Source: Ardenticatenales bacterium
GTDB lineage: Bacteria > Chloroflexota > Anaerolineae > Epilineales > Epilineaceae
Assembly: GCA_020853525.1 (NCBI GenBank)
Contig: JADYYS010000033.1
Location: 1-64,000 of the forward strand
Direction: 5' to 3'
DNA: 64,000 nucleotides
The translations under genes were made by a program, and so were the position numbers. The notes below the pieces were generated by a model, which saw nothing but the letters and a program-made list of their open reading frames with translations, did not search any database and was not told the origin of the DNA. Of the stretch, positions 1 through 8,580 are shown piece by piece (the stretch's first letter is position 1; each line of letters starts with the position of its first letter).

Positions 1-84
1 TTCGCGGGCACCCAGAAGTCCGAAGCGCCCGCGAAGGCGGGCGCAATGGCCGAAGGCCACCAGCCGGCCAGCTTTAGCTGCCGG
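1..84. repeat. Partial copy of a two-hairpin dispersed element
   Basis: Bases 25-44 form a hairpin (GCGCCCGC, loop GAAG, GCGGGCGC), and bases 57-84 match the right terminal arm of the element at 27539-27677 (CCAGCCGGCCAGC..AGCTGCCGG). The first bases (TTCGCGGGCACC) match the middle of that element, so the left part probably lies before base 1. It sits downstream of the iron-transport ATPase gene. There is no gene between it and that gene's stop codon. Confidence 0.75.
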
Positions 85-141
85 TGGTTCGTCGTCCGCA
101 AATCGAGATGTGACGGGCTACTAGTACTCCGCCGCTGGACA

Positions 142-164
142 CGCTCGGGGCAGGCGCCCGAGTG
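142..164 (-). terminator. Possible terminator hairpin of the iron-transport operon
   Basis: CTCGGG (144-149) pairs with CCCGAG (157-162), extended by a G-U and a C-G pair, about 30 bases past the stop codon of the ATPase gene. There is no T-run, so a role as terminator is only suggested by position. Confidence 0.3.
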
Positions 165-195
165 CGGAACCAGGAGGCTCGGCTGTGGCAGCGTG

Positions 196-1335
196 CTAGC
201 CGACCGCCCGCCCCTCGCAGAAGCACACCAGCGGATGATCCCCGGCCAGCGCAACGCGCACCGGCGCGCCTTCGGCGAGCACGACCTCGTGCGGCGTCGC
301 AGCCTTGATCGCGACGCCGGAGGGCAGGCGAACGCGGTAGAGGTTGTGCATCCCCTGGAAGTAGCGTCGCTCGACGCGGGCCGCCGCGCCGCCGTCCGCC
401 GCCAATCGGACGTCATCCGGCCGGGCGAGGACTTGGACCGCCGTGCCCACCGGCAGCGGGCACGGTTGCGGCAGCAGGCCCAGCTCGGTGGCGATGCCGC
501 CCGGTACGACGGTGCCGTCCAGGAAGCCGGTGTGGCCGAGGAAGTCGGCGACGAAGCGGCTGGCGGGCGCATGGAACACGGCTTCGGGCGTCCCGATCTG
601 CTCGAGCCGGCCGCCGTTGAGGATCGCCACCCGATCGCCCATCAGGAAGGCCTCTTCCTGATCGTGCGTGACGAAGATCGACGCGACGGCGGCGGCCTTG
701 AGGATGTCGCGCACCTCGTCGCGCACCAGGTGGCGCATCCGGGCATCGAGGTTCGAGAACGGCTCGTCCAGCAGGAGGAGCGCCGGCCGCGGCGCGAGCG
801 CCCGGGCGAGGGCGACGCGCTGCTGCTGGCCGCCGGACAACTCGTTCGGCAGACGCCCCGCCAGGCCGGACAGCCCCACGAGCGCGAGCGCCCGCGCCAC
901 CTCGGCCTGGCGCGCGGCGCGGTCGCGGACGCGGTGGAGGCCGTAGGCCACGTTCCGCGCCACGGTGAGATGCGGAAAGAGCGCGAAGTCCTGGAAGACG
1001 ACGCCGACATTGCGCGCCTCGGGCGGCACCCAGCGGCCGTCGCCGGCCACCGTCCGGCCGTGGACCGTGATCCGTCCGGCATCGGGCGCCACGAAGCCGG
1101 CGATGAGCCGCAGCGTAGTGGTCTTGCCGCAGCCGCTCGGGCCGAGCAGCGCGACGATCTCGCCGGCGACGACGGCCAGATCGAGGCTGTCGAGGGCCCG
1201 GACCGGGCCGTAGTGCTTCGTCAGGCCCGTGCAGACGACGACGGGCTCGACGACAGGCTCGACGACAGGCTCGACGACGGGCTCGACGACGGGCTCGACG
1301 ACGGGCGCGTCCTCGCCGGGGCGATCGGCCGTCAT
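196..1335 (-). CDS. Ferric-iron type ABC transporter ATP-binding protein
   Basis: A 379-residue ATPase that would power uptake through the adjacent permease at the cytoplasmic face. Visible motifs are Walker A GPSGCGKT (about 65-72), signature LSGGQ (about 166-170), Walker B LLLLDE (about 187-191) and the H-loop VTHDQ. The C-terminal 130 residues look like a TOBE domain, as in FbpC/PotA-type subunits. The start at 1335 overlaps the permease stop by four bases (ATGA). Odd feature: residues 12-34 are five or six VVEP repeats encoded by a 12-base tandem repeat (about 1243-1305) placed before the ATPase fold. The neighbours (binding lipoprotein, permease, DtxR-like regulator) point to iron, though other metals or small anions are possible. 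Confidence 0.9.
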   Translation of the reverse strand: MTADRPGEDAPVVEPVVEPVVEPVVEPVVEPVVVCTGLTKHYGPVRALDSLDLAVVAGEIVALLGPSGCGKTTTLRLIAGFVAPDAGRITVHGRTVAGDGRWVPPEARNVGVVFQDFALFPHLTVARNVAYGLHRVRDRAARQAEVARALALVGLSGLAGRLPNELSGGQQQRVALARALAPRPALLLLDEPFSNLDARMRHLVRDEVRDILKAAAVASIFVTHDQEEAFLMGDRVAILNGGRLEQIGTPEAVFHAPASRFVADFLGHTGFLDGTVVPGGIATELGLLPQPCPLPVGTAVQVLARPDDVRLAADGGAAARVERRYFQGMHNLYRVRLPSGVAIKAATPHEVVLAEGAPVRVALAGDHPLVCFCEGRAVG

Positions 1336-2969
1336 CGATCGCCTCGCCGCCGGCCGCGATCCCAGCCGAACGCCAACCAGGCGGACGGAATGCTGGCCAC
1401 GATCAGGAGCGCCAGCGCCGGCGCGGCGGCCTGCGCCTGGCGACCTTCGGTGGCCGCCGACCAAACCTCTGTGGCCAGGGTGTGGAAGCCGTACGGGCCG
1501 AGGAGCAGCGTCGCCGGCAGCTCCTTGACGGCCGTCAGGAACACGAGCGCCGCGCCGGCCGCGACGCCGGGGGCGGCGAGCGGCAGCGTGATCGTCCGGA
1601 AGACCGCCGCCGGCGACCGGCCGAGGACGCGTGCGCTCTCCTCGATGCCCGGTGAGAGCTGCGCGAACGCGGCCTCGTCGTAGCCGACGGCCTCGGGCAA
1701 GAACAGGACGACGTAGGCGAAGACGAGCAGCGGCAGCGTCTGGTAGAGCGCCGGCACGACCCCGAGCCCGAGGAAGACGACGGCCAGCGCGACGGTGATC
1801 GGCGGGAGCGCAAGGCCGGTGTAGGACAGCCGCCCGAGCCAACGCCCGGCCCCGCCCGGCCAGCTCCGCGCCGCCGCCGCCACGGGCAGTGCGGCGAGCA
1901 CGGTGGCCGCAGCGGCCAGCCCGGCGGCCACCGCGCTGTTCCGGAGCGCACCCAACAGGCGCCCGCCGTCGATCACCTGCCCCCTGGCCAGCCCCCGCGC
2001 GAGCTCGAAGCCAAGCTCGATGCCCGGCAGCGCCAACGCCAGCAGCACCGTCGCGGCGCAGCCGAGGAGCGCCGCGACCCGCCAGCGGCCGAGCGGCACG
2101 CGCAGCGGGACGGCCGCCGCACGGGCCGTCGCGGCGACGGCGCGCGGCCCGCGCGAGGCCACCAGGCGCTCCAGGCCGAGGACGGCGACGGTGATCCCGA
2201 CGACGACGAGCGAGAGCGTGGCCGCGCCGGGCCGGTCGAGGCTGGCGCGGAGCGTGAGGTAGATCACCTGGGACAACGCGTCGAAGCGCAGTACGGAGAC
2301 CGCGCCGAAATCGCGCAGCGTGTAGAGCGCCACGAGGAGGGCGCCGGCGGCGATCGACGGCCGAAGGCCGGGCAGCGTGACGCGCAGGAAGGTGGCCCAC
2401 GGGCCGCGGCCGAGGCTGCGCGACGCCTCGGTCAGAGCGGGGTCGAGGCGACGCAGTGCGCTCTGGGCAGTGAGGAGGACGTACGGATAGGTGGCCAGGC
2501 TGAGGACGAGCCACGCCCCGACGAAGCCGACGACCCGGGGCAGACGCTCGACGCCCAGCGGCGCGAGCGCGACGCCGAGGCTGCCGCGCGGGCCGAGGGC
2601 GGCGCTGTACAGGTAGGCGCTGACGTAGCTCGGGACAACGAGCGGCAGCGCGAGGACGACGGACCACGCCCGCCGGCCGGGCAGGTCGGTCGACGTCGTC
2701 AGCCACGCCAGCGGCACGGCCAACGCGACGGCCGTGGCGGTGACGGCTGCCATCAGCGCCAGCGTGCGCAACACCGTCCAAGCCGTCTGTGGTCGGCGAA
2801 GCACGGCGAGCGCCGCGTCGCTGCCCTGCGCCGCGCGCAGTGCGAGGTAGCCGAGCGGCAGGAGCGCGACGACGACGATCGCCGCCGCCGCGGCGCGCAG
2901 CAGCCAGGTGCGCGGGGCGACCGGCACAGGCACGGCGCGACGGCGCGCAACGGTGATCGCCCTCATCAC
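1332..2969 (-). CDS. Ferric-iron type ABC transporter permease (fused double permease domain)
   Basis: A 545-residue membrane protein with about 12 hydrophobic segments arranged as two successive binding-protein-dependent permease domains. This is the usual layout and length of FbpB/SfuB-type iron permeases. Each half has a glycine-containing coupling segment of the EAA type (around EASRSLGRGPWATFLRVTLPGL in the first half and ESARVLGRSPAAVFRTITLPL in the second). The N-terminus is basic and then strongly hydrophobic. Translation of the downstream ATPase starts inside its stop codon. It is separated from the upstream binding-protein gene by 145 bases that hold a 14-base tandem repeat. Confidence 0.9.
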   Translation of the reverse strand: MMRAITVARRRAVPVPVAPRTWLLRAAAAAIVVVALLPLGYLALRAAQGSDAALAVLRRPQTAWTVLRTLALMAAVTATAVALAVPLAWLTTSTDLPGRRAWSVVLALPLVVPSYVSAYLYSAALGPRGSLGVALAPLGVERLPRVVGFVGAWLVLSLATYPYVLLTAQSALRRLDPALTEASRSLGRGPWATFLRVTLPGLRPSIAAGALLVALYTLRDFGAVSVLRFDALSQVIYLTLRASLDRPGAATLSLVVVGITVAVLGLERLVASRGPRAVAATARAAAVPLRVPLGRWRVAALLGCAATVLLALALPGIELGFELARGLARGQVIDGGRLLGALRNSAVAAGLAAAATVLAALPVAAAARSWPGGAGRWLGRLSYTGLALPPITVALAVVFLGLGVVPALYQTLPLLVFAYVVLFLPEAVGYDEAAFAQLSPGIEESARVLGRSPAAVFRTITLPLAAPGVAAGAALVFLTAVKELPATLLLGPYGFHTLATEVWSAATEGRQAQAAAPALALLIVASIPSAWLAFGWDRGRRRGDR

Positions 2970-2983
2970 TGCGCTGCCATGGG

Positions 2984-3081
2984 CAGGGTCCTCGTCACAG
3001 GGTCGCCATCAGAGAGCCGCCATCACAGGGTCGTGATCGCAGAGTCGCCATCGCAGGGTCCCCACCACAAGGCTCCCGGAC
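2984..3081. repeat. Seven-unit 14-base tandem repeat
   Basis: Seven consecutive 14-base units starting at 2984, 2998, 3012, 3026, 3040, 3054 and 3068 follow the pattern CAGGGTCGCCATCA with one to several changes each. The array fills most of the gap between the iron-binding lipoprotein gene and the permease gene. Fourteen is not a multiple of three, so it is not coding. Confidence 0.85.
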
Positions 3082-3114
3082 AATGGGTCGGCCGGTGAAG
3101 AAGTGACGACCCCA

Positions 3115-4281
3115 CTAGGGCAACGCGCCGGCGTCGCGCAGCATCGCCACCGAGCCCGCAGTGTCGTCCAGGGCGCTGAGGTCGAGCGTCGTGAGCTTCA
3201 GCTCGGCGAGGGCGGGCAGCTGCGCGTCGGGTCGGATGCCGGCGGCCAGCGGGTACTCCCACGTCCGCTCGGCGAAGAAGCGCTGCGCTTCGCCGCCCTG
3301 CAGGAAGCGGACGAACCGCTCGGCAGCCTCGGGGTGCGCCGCGGTCTTCAGGATCGCGGCGCCGGCGACGAGCAGGATCGAGGCCGGCCCGCCGTCACGC
3401 AACACGGCATTGCGGGCCTTGAACGACTCGCCTTCCTCGGCCAGGAATCCGTACAGGTAGTAGTGGTTGACGAAGCCGACGTCGATCTCGCCGTCCGCCA
3501 CGGCCTGGACGATCGGCCCGTTCTTCGGGAACGCGACGGCCTCGTTGGCGACCATGCCGTCGACCCAGAGACGCGTTTCGTCCTCACCCCACGTCCGCCG
3601 CATCGCCGTCACCATCGACTGGAACGACGCGTTGGCGGGCGCCCAGCCGACCCGGCCCTTCCATTCGGGTCCGGTAAACGCCCGGATGTCCGCGGGCAGA
3701 TCCTCGGCGGTGAGCTTGTCCGTGTTGTAGACCACGACGCGGGCGCGGCCCGAGATGCCCACCCAACTGCCGTCCGCGGCACGGTACGGCGGCTCGACGG
3801 CGCCGAGGACGTCGGCGGGGAGCGGCTGGAGCATGGCGGCCACCCTGCCGAGCCCGCCCGGCTCCTGCGCAAAGAACACGTCGGCCGGCGAGCGGTCGCC
3901 CTCCTCGAGCAGCGTGACCGCCAGCTCCCCCGTGTCGCCGTAGCGTACGTCCACCTGCAGGCCGCTCGTCGCCTCGAACGCTTCGATCAGCGGGCCGACG
4001 AGGCTCTCGGTGCGGCCGGAGTAGACGACGAGACCCGCCGGGCCGGACGTCTCACGCGCCGAGTGGTCGGGATCGGGCTCGGGAATGGGCAACGGATCGG
4101 CCTCGGCCGTGGCGGCTGCGGCGGGCGGCGACGCGGTCTCGGCGCCGCCAACCGATGGTGCAGCCGGTGCGCCGCAGCCGGCGATTCCCAGCAGCGACAA
4201 CGACAGGCACACGGCCGCCATCGCACCGCACGCGGCGCGCGGCCCGCGGGCGCGGGATCGAGAAACGTGGGATCGGGACAT
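3115..4281 (-). CDS. Ferric-iron type ABC transporter substrate-binding lipoprotein
   Basis: A 388-residue exported binding protein. The N-terminus has a signal sequence with lipobox LGIAGC (lipidated Cys36), followed by an Ala/Pro-rich linker. The mature part begins LVVYSGRTESLVGPLIEAF, typical of the FbpA/FutA/IdiA family, and the segment VGFVNHYYLYGF carries the paired tyrosines that bind Fe3+ in that family. It is the first gene of the three-gene importer and is transcribed away from the DtxR-like regulator, which fits iron-dependent control. AGGTGG lies just upstream of the ATG. Confidence 0.9.
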   Translation of the reverse strand: MSRSHVSRSRARGPRAACGAMAAVCLSLSLLGIAGCGAPAAPSVGGAETASPPAAAATAEADPLPIPEPDPDHSARETSGPAGLVVYSGRTESLVGPLIEAFEATSGLQVDVRYGDTGELAVTLLEEGDRSPADVFFAQEPGGLGRVAAMLQPLPADVLGAVEPPYRAADGSWVGISGRARVVVYNTDKLTAEDLPADIRAFTGPEWKGRVGWAPANASFQSMVTAMRRTWGEDETRLWVDGMVANEAVAFPKNGPIVQAVADGEIDVGFVNHYYLYGFLAEEGESFKARNAVLRDGGPASILLVAGAAILKTAAHPEAAERFVRFLQGGEAQRFFAERTWEYPLAAGIRPDAQLPALAELKLTTLDLSALDDTAGSVAMLRDAGALP

Positions 4282-4406
4282 CGACCACCTGCCAGTCCTG
4301 ATTATTGCTGATCGCTGGTATCATTTTTCCGTGCGGCCCGTACCCAGGTCAAGGGCAGCGGGTGCGTGTGGGCCGCAACGACCGCCCCATCCTCCTCACA
4401 ACCGCG

Positions 4407-4439
4407 GTTGATCGGTGCTTCGTTGATCGGTGATTCAAC
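4407..4439. promoter_or_regulatory. Candidate metal-regulator operator
   Basis: The sequence GTTGATCGGTG occurs twice, 15 bases apart (4407-4417 and 4422-4432), and the second copy forms an imperfect inverted repeat with ATTCAAC. It lies between the divergent iron importer and DtxR-like regulator genes. A further AT-rich stretch at 4297-4330 contains TGAT..ATCA half-sites. Function is inferred from position only. Confidence 0.35.
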
Positions 4440-4482
4440 GGGGCGCCGGGCCGTCGGTGGTGCGCAACCGACGACGGTTCCC

Positions 4483-5187
4483 ATGGGCCATTCGACCCCG
4501 ACCGAAGCAGTCGACACCGCCGCGCTCACGCGCGCCATGCAGCGCTATGCCGCCGAGATCTACCGGCTCCAGCAGGACCACGACCACGTGAGCCTTGCCC
4601 TGCTGGCGGACATGCTCGAGGTCACCGCACAGGCCGTGTCGCGCATGATCCGCCGCCTCGATGCGGCCGGACTCGTCACGCACACCCGCTACCGCGGCGT
4701 GCGCCTCACGCCCGCCGGCGAGCGCTTCAGCCTCCCGGCGATCCGCCGCCACCGCCTCGTCGAGGTCTTCCTGGTCGACGTGATGCGGTTCGGCATCGAC
4801 GAGGTCCACCCGCTGGCCGACGTCCTCGAGAACGGCATCGACGATCATATCGAGGCCCGCATCGACGACCTGACGGGTCACCCGCGCCACTGCCCCCACG
4901 GCGACCCGATCCCCGACCGCGACGGCCGCATGCCCGTGCTGGACGACGGCCCGCTCTCGGCCTACGACGGCACGCGCGCCGCCGTCAGCCGCGTCCGGAC
5001 GCACGACGGCGAGAAGATGCGCTACATCTACCGGATCGGCGCCCGCCCCGGCGCGGCGCTCGAGATCGTCTCGCGCGCGCCGTTCAACGGCCCGCTCACG
5101 CTGCGGATCGACGGCGAGATCGTCGTCGTCGGACGCGAGGTCGCCGACGCCGTCTGGGTACGGCGCGACGACCCGGCGACCGGCTGA
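4483..5187 (+). CDS. DtxR/MntR-family metal-dependent transcriptional regulator
   Basis: A 234-residue repressor-type protein: a winged-helix domain (LALLADMLEVTAQAVSRMIRRLDAAGLV), a dimerisation/metal domain (RRHRLVEVFLVDV, then ADVLENGIDDHIEARID, then HPRHCPHGDPIP) and a C-terminal SH3-like domain. ATG 4483 is preferred over a start about 117 bases further upstream, which would add a tail with no domain signal. The metal-site motif normally written LEH reads LEN here, so one histidine ligand of the family is replaced by Asn while the earlier RRHRL histidine is kept. Divergent orientation to the ferric importer suggests it controls that operon. Confidence 0.85.
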   Translation: MGHSTPTEAVDTAALTRAMQRYAAEIYRLQQDHDHVSLALLADMLEVTAQAVSRMIRRLDAAGLVTHTRYRGVRLTPAGERFSLPAIRRHRLVEVFLVDVMRFGIDEVHPLADVLENGIDDHIEARIDDLTGHPRHCPHGDPIPDRDGRMPVLDDGPLSAYDGTRAAVSRVRTHDGEKMRYIYRIGARPGAALEIVSRAPFNGPLTLRIDGEIVVVGREVADAVWVRRDDPATG

Positions 5188-5336
5188 CCGACACCCGCCG
5201 GCAGCGGATGTAACGCACCGCGCGCTGGCGAGACGGACCCACCGTTCGCGCGCCCGACATCGCACGCCCGACATCCCCCGCCGGATCACCCGCTGGATCA
5301 CCCTCCAGATTACCCGCCCGAGGAGCACCCCACCGC

Positions 5337-6281
5337 ATGAGCGCCTCGACATCCGCGCCCGATCCGGCCGCCAGGGGCCGCATCATCGTCACCGGCGGCT
5401 CCGGCCTCATCGGCCGCCGCCTCGTCGCCGAACTCGCCGGCCGCGGCCACGAGGTCGTCGTCCTCTCACGCACCCCGGCGCGCGTCGCCGGGCTGCCGGC
5501 CGGCGCGCGGGCGGTCGGCTGGGACGGCCGGACGGCATCGGGCTGGGGCGATCTGGCGGACGGCGCCGAAGCGATCGTCAACCTGGCCGGCGAGACGATC
5601 GCCAAGCGCTGGACGGCGGGCCACAAGACGCGCATCCTCGAGAGCCGTCTGAACGCCGGCGCGGCCGTCGTCGAGGCAATCCGCGGGACGGCGGTCAAGC
5701 CGCGCGTGCTCGTCCAGGCTGCGGCCGTCGGCTTCTACGGCGCGTGCGGCGGCGAGGTCGTGACGGAGGACAGCCCGAGCAAGCCCGGGCAATTCCTCTC
5801 GGACGTCGTCGTGGCATGGGAGGCATCGACCTCGGCCGTCGAGGCGATGGGCGTGCGCCGGGCGGTGATCCGCACCGGGCTCGTCCTGGCGAAGGATGGC
5901 GGCGCGCTGCCGCCGATGGCCCTGCCGTTCCGCTTGTTCGTCGGCGGCCCGACCGGCAGCGGCCGGCAGTACTACCCCTGGATCCACATCGACGACGTCG
6001 TCGGCGCGATCATCCATCTGATCGGCAACCCACAGGCGCGCGGCGCGTACAACCTGACGGCCCCAACGCCCATCACGAACCGCGCCTTCGCCGCCGCGCT
6101 CGGCCGCGCCCTCCACCGCCCCGCGCTCATCCCCACCCCGGGCTTCGCGCTCCGCCTGGTCCTCGGCGAGATGGCCACGCTCATCCTCGACGGCCAGCAG
6201 GCGGTTCCGGCGCGCTTGCTGGCGACGGGATTCCACCACCAGCATACGAACATCGACGCCGCCCTCCAGTCTCTCGCGTAG
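5337..6281 (+). CDS. TIGR01777-family epimerase/oxidoreductase (SDR fold)
   Basis: A 314-residue protein with an N-terminal Rossmann motif GGSGLIG (about 20-26), RTPARVAG, NLAGETIAKRW and a C-terminal DUF1731-like segment (ALIPTPGFALRLVLGEMATLILDGQQAVPARL). This matches the YfcH/SulA-like TIGR01777 family of NAD(P)-binding proteins. The true substrate is unknown for this family. A GAGGAG motif precedes ATG 5337. The TAG stop lies inside a palindrome (6275-6309) that could act as terminator. Confidence 0.9.
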   Translation: MSASTSAPDPAARGRIIVTGGSGLIGRRLVAELAGRGHEVVVLSRTPARVAGLPAGARAVGWDGRTASGWGDLADGAEAIVNLAGETIAKRWTAGHKTRILESRLNAGAAVVEAIRGTAVKPRVLVQAAAVGFYGACGGEVVTEDSPSKPGQFLSDVVVAWEASTSAVEAMGVRRAVIRTGLVLAKDGGALPPMALPFRLFVGGPTGSGRQYYPWIHIDDVVGAIIHLIGNPQARGAYNLTAPTPITNRAFAAALGRALHRPALIPTPGFALRLVLGEMATLILDGQQAVPARLLATGFHHQHTNIDAALQSLA

Positions 6282-6309
6282 GGCGCGACGCATGCGTCGC
6301 CCCTACGCG
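6275..6309. repeat. Palindromic repeat, GTAGGGGC family, GACGCATGCGTC core
   Basis: The 16-base perfect palindrome GCGACGCATGCGTCGC (6285-6300) is flanked by CGCGTAGGG and CCCTACGCG, so nearly the whole 35 bases are self-complementary. It contains the stop codon of the upstream gene. The same core recurs at 14323-14346 inside a coding region. Confidence 0.85.
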
Positions 6310-6322
6310 AATGGGATCACGG

Positions 6323-6328
6323 TACACT
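6323..6328 (+). promoter_or_regulatory. -10 box TACACT close to start codon
   Basis: TACACT lies nine bases before ATG 6338, with no Shine-Dalgarno sequence between. It fits the leaderless pattern seen at several genes in this window. Confidence 0.45.
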
Positions 6329-6337
6329 GTGGCTGAC

Positions 6338-7318
6338 ATGACGATGATCGAACCGCCGCTCCGCCCACCGCCCTCGCCGTTCGGCGACGACAACCCGCTC
6401 GCGGCGCCGCTCGGCGTCGGCGACGTCCTCGACGGCGCGTTTCGATTGTACCGGGCCCACTTCGGCCCGATGCTCTTCTCGGCGGCCATCGTCATGGTGC
6501 CGCTCGGGATCATGGCGGCGCAGATGCTCGGGCCGACACAGGCCGCGCAGCTGGGCGTCTTCCAGACCATGCTCCGGCAGCGCGAAGCGTTCGACGCATC
6601 GGCGTTGGACGCCGCGGCGCCGTTTCCCATCCTGGCGATGTGCCTCCTCGTGCCGTTGCAGGTTCTCGGAACGCTGCTCACCCGCCTCGTCCTGACCCAG
6701 CAGGCGGTCGATGCCTTCAAGGGCCGGGCGCGCAGCGTGGGTGAACGGTTCCGGATCGCGTCCGCGCGGCTGCCGAGCTATGCCGCGATGGGCTGTCTCG
6801 TCTGGCTGCTGATCGGCATCGTCGTCATCGGCCTCGGTCTGGCCGGTGCCGTGGCGATGGGAGCCGTCGGCGTGTTCGCCGCGGCCGGCGCCGGGTCGGG
6901 GGCAACCGTGCTCGCGGCCGTGCTCGTCGGCGCCGCAGTGCTCGCGATGTTCGTCGGGATCGGCGGCGCGGCGCTCTACCTGTCCGGTCGTTGGGTCGCG
7001 GCGCTTCCGACCCTGGTGCTCGTCACGCCGGACCCGATCGCCGCCCTCGGCACCAGCTGGCAGCTCACGGCGCGCCGCCCGTGGCGCGCGATGGGCTTCA
7101 CGGTGCTGTTGCTGCTGTTGAACTACGCCCTGACGGCCATCCTCACGACGCCGCTCTACTTCGCTTCCGTCCTGATGCCGCCCTCGACCGCCACCGCCCT
7201 CGGCATGGGGATCCAGGCGCTCGGAGCGGTCGTCGCGATCCTCATCCAGCCCCTGTCGACCGCTGCCGTCGTCGTGTTCCACTACGACCTCCGCCTGCGC
7301 GCCGAACGGGCGCCGTGA
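6338..7318 (+). CDS. Multi-pass membrane protein (GDPD membrane-domain like)
   Basis: A 326-residue protein beginning with a Pro-rich cytoplasmic segment and the motif PLGVGDVLDGAFRLYRAHFGPML, followed by about six transmembrane helices. This N-terminal motif is typical of the glycerophosphoryl-diester phosphodiesterase membrane-domain group of proteins, which lack the catalytic domain. It is the first gene of a set with DUF4129, DUF4350, MoxR and DUF58 genes, and its stop overlaps the next GTG start. ATG 6338 or 6344 is chosen over 6311 because the -10 box TACACT lies between them. Exact function is unknown; a membrane scaffold role for the MoxR cluster is an inference. Confidence 0.75.
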   Translation: MTMIEPPLRPPPSPFGDDNPLAAPLGVGDVLDGAFRLYRAHFGPMLFSAAIVMVPLGIMAAQMLGPTQAAQLGVFQTMLRQREAFDASALDAAAPFPILAMCLLVPLQVLGTLLTRLVLTQQAVDAFKGRARSVGERFRIASARLPSYAAMGCLVWLLIGIVVIGLGLAGAVAMGAVGVFAAAGAGSGATVLAAVLVGAAVLAMFVGIGGAALYLSGRWVAALPTLVLVTPDPIAALGTSWQLTARRPWRAMGFTVLLLLLNYALTAILTTPLYFASVLMPPSTATALGMGIQALGAVVAILIQPLSTAAVVVFHYDLRLRAERAP

Positions 7319-8580
7319 TCGCGGTCGATCGCCTGCGCGAGGCCGGCCGGTTGTGGATCGCTTGGGCGGGGGTGCTCGTCGCCCTCGGCGGCATCGCCGG
7401 CTGCCGCGGCGCGCCCGCGTCCACGCCGTCGTCGGTGCCGACCGCCAACCTGCCGAGCACCCCGACCGCGCTGACGCTGGCCGCGTACGGCCACCGCGTC
7501 GGGACGGCCGCCGCCCTGCTGGCGACCGCGCCTCGGCCCGCGACGACGCGCTCCGCGGCGCGCGCCCAGCCTGATGCCGTTGCCACGGCGCAGACCCTCG
7601 TCGGCCGGCCGGTGCCGGTCGCACTGCGTCCGAACGCCGTGGGGGACGCAGGATCGGCCGTGGAAGGAGATCCCGGGGGGCGCGTGATCCTTGCCCAGCC
7701 CCTGGCGAGCGCGGGTGCGCATGGGACCGGCGAAGGAACGCCGGGGTCGAGCGGCACCGGTGTGCCCTCATCGAGCCGGGCGGCCGAGAGCGCACGGGCA
7801 CGGCTCGAGGTCGTCCGCGACGAGGTGGACGCGAGCCGTGGGGATGAATCGGCGGCACAGGCGGCAGCGCTGGACCGGGTGCTGGCGCACCCGGACTTCC
7901 GCGACCCGCGCTCGCTTTGGCAGCGCGGGTGGGCGTGGGTGACGGACCGGTTCCGGCGCTGGTGGGGCGGACGCGGGCTTTCGAGCGGCGCGGGCGAGAC
8001 CGCGCTGCGGCTCGGCCAGGCCATCGGCTGGGCGGTCGCGTTCATCGTCGTCGCGACGACGGCCCTCTGGGTCGCCCGCCTTGTCGCCCGCCTCACCGAC
8101 GCCCCGCGCGTCCTGTCCGCGCCGGGCGCGCCGCCGTCCACGCCGGCCGAAGCGCGCGCACGGGCCGAGGCGGATGCCGGCGCCGGCGACTTCCGTTCCG
8201 CCGTCCGCCAGCTCTACCTGGCGGCGCTCCTCGTCCTCGAGGCGAACGGCGTGCTGCGCCCGGACCGCAGCCGGACGAACCGCGAGCAGCTGGCGTCGCT
8301 GGCCGGCGACGACGCGCTGCGGGTGCACATGGCCGCCATCGTCGACACGTTCGATCGGGTGTGGTACGGCGTGACCGTCCCGGATGGCGCAACGTTTCGC
8401 GCCTACGCGGAAGATGTCCACCAGCTGGAGGTCCTCGCGCGCCGCGCATCCGTTCCGCCGACCGCGGCGGCCCCCTCGCTGACGACGCCCGGGGCTCCCG
8501 GGGCGCCCGCGAATCCCTCCTCTCCCTCCTCTCCCTCCTCTCCTTCCTCTCCTTCCGCGCCCGCCGGCGGCACGCTGTGA
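7315..8580 (+). CDS. DUF4129 domain membrane protein
   Basis: A 421-residue protein starting with GTG inside the previous stop (GTGA). A hydrophobic segment (about 10-25) ends in GIAGC, so it may be a signal anchor or lipobox. A long Ala/Pro/Thr-rich outer region follows, then a transmembrane helix near residue 240 (AIGWAVAFIVVATTALWVARLV) and a cytoplasmic helical domain (RSAVRQLYLAALLVLEANGVLRPDRSRTNREQL..FDRVWYG) that is the DUF4129 signature. The tail is a (PSS) low-complexity stretch. DUF4129 proteins are regularly encoded with MoxR/DUF58/transglutaminase genes, as here. Confidence 0.8.
   Translation: MIAVDRLREAGRLWIAWAGVLVALGGIAGCRGAPASTPSSVPTANLPSTPTALTLAAYGHRVGTAAALLATAPRPATTRSAARAQPDAVATAQTLVGRPVPVALRPNAVGDAGSAVEGDPGGRVILAQPLASAGAHGTGEGTPGSSGTGVPSSSRAAESARARLEVVRDEVDASRGDESAAQAAALDRVLAHPDFRDPRSLWQRGWAWVTDRFRRWWGGRGLSSGAGETALRLGQAIGWAVAFIVVATTALWVARLVARLTDAPRVLSAPGAPPSTPAEARARAEADAGAGDFRSAVRQLYLAALLVLEANGVLRPDRSRTNREQLASLAGDDALRVHMAAIVDTFDRVWYGVTVPDGATFRAYAEDVHQLEVLARRASVPPTAAAPSLTTPGAPGAPANPSSPSSPSSPSSPSAPAGGTL

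Noticed and set aside
46-1683. Long plus-strand open frame opposite the iron ABC transporter ATPase
   Set aside because: Arg/Ala/Gly-rich translation with no family match; antisense shadow of two clear ABC genes.
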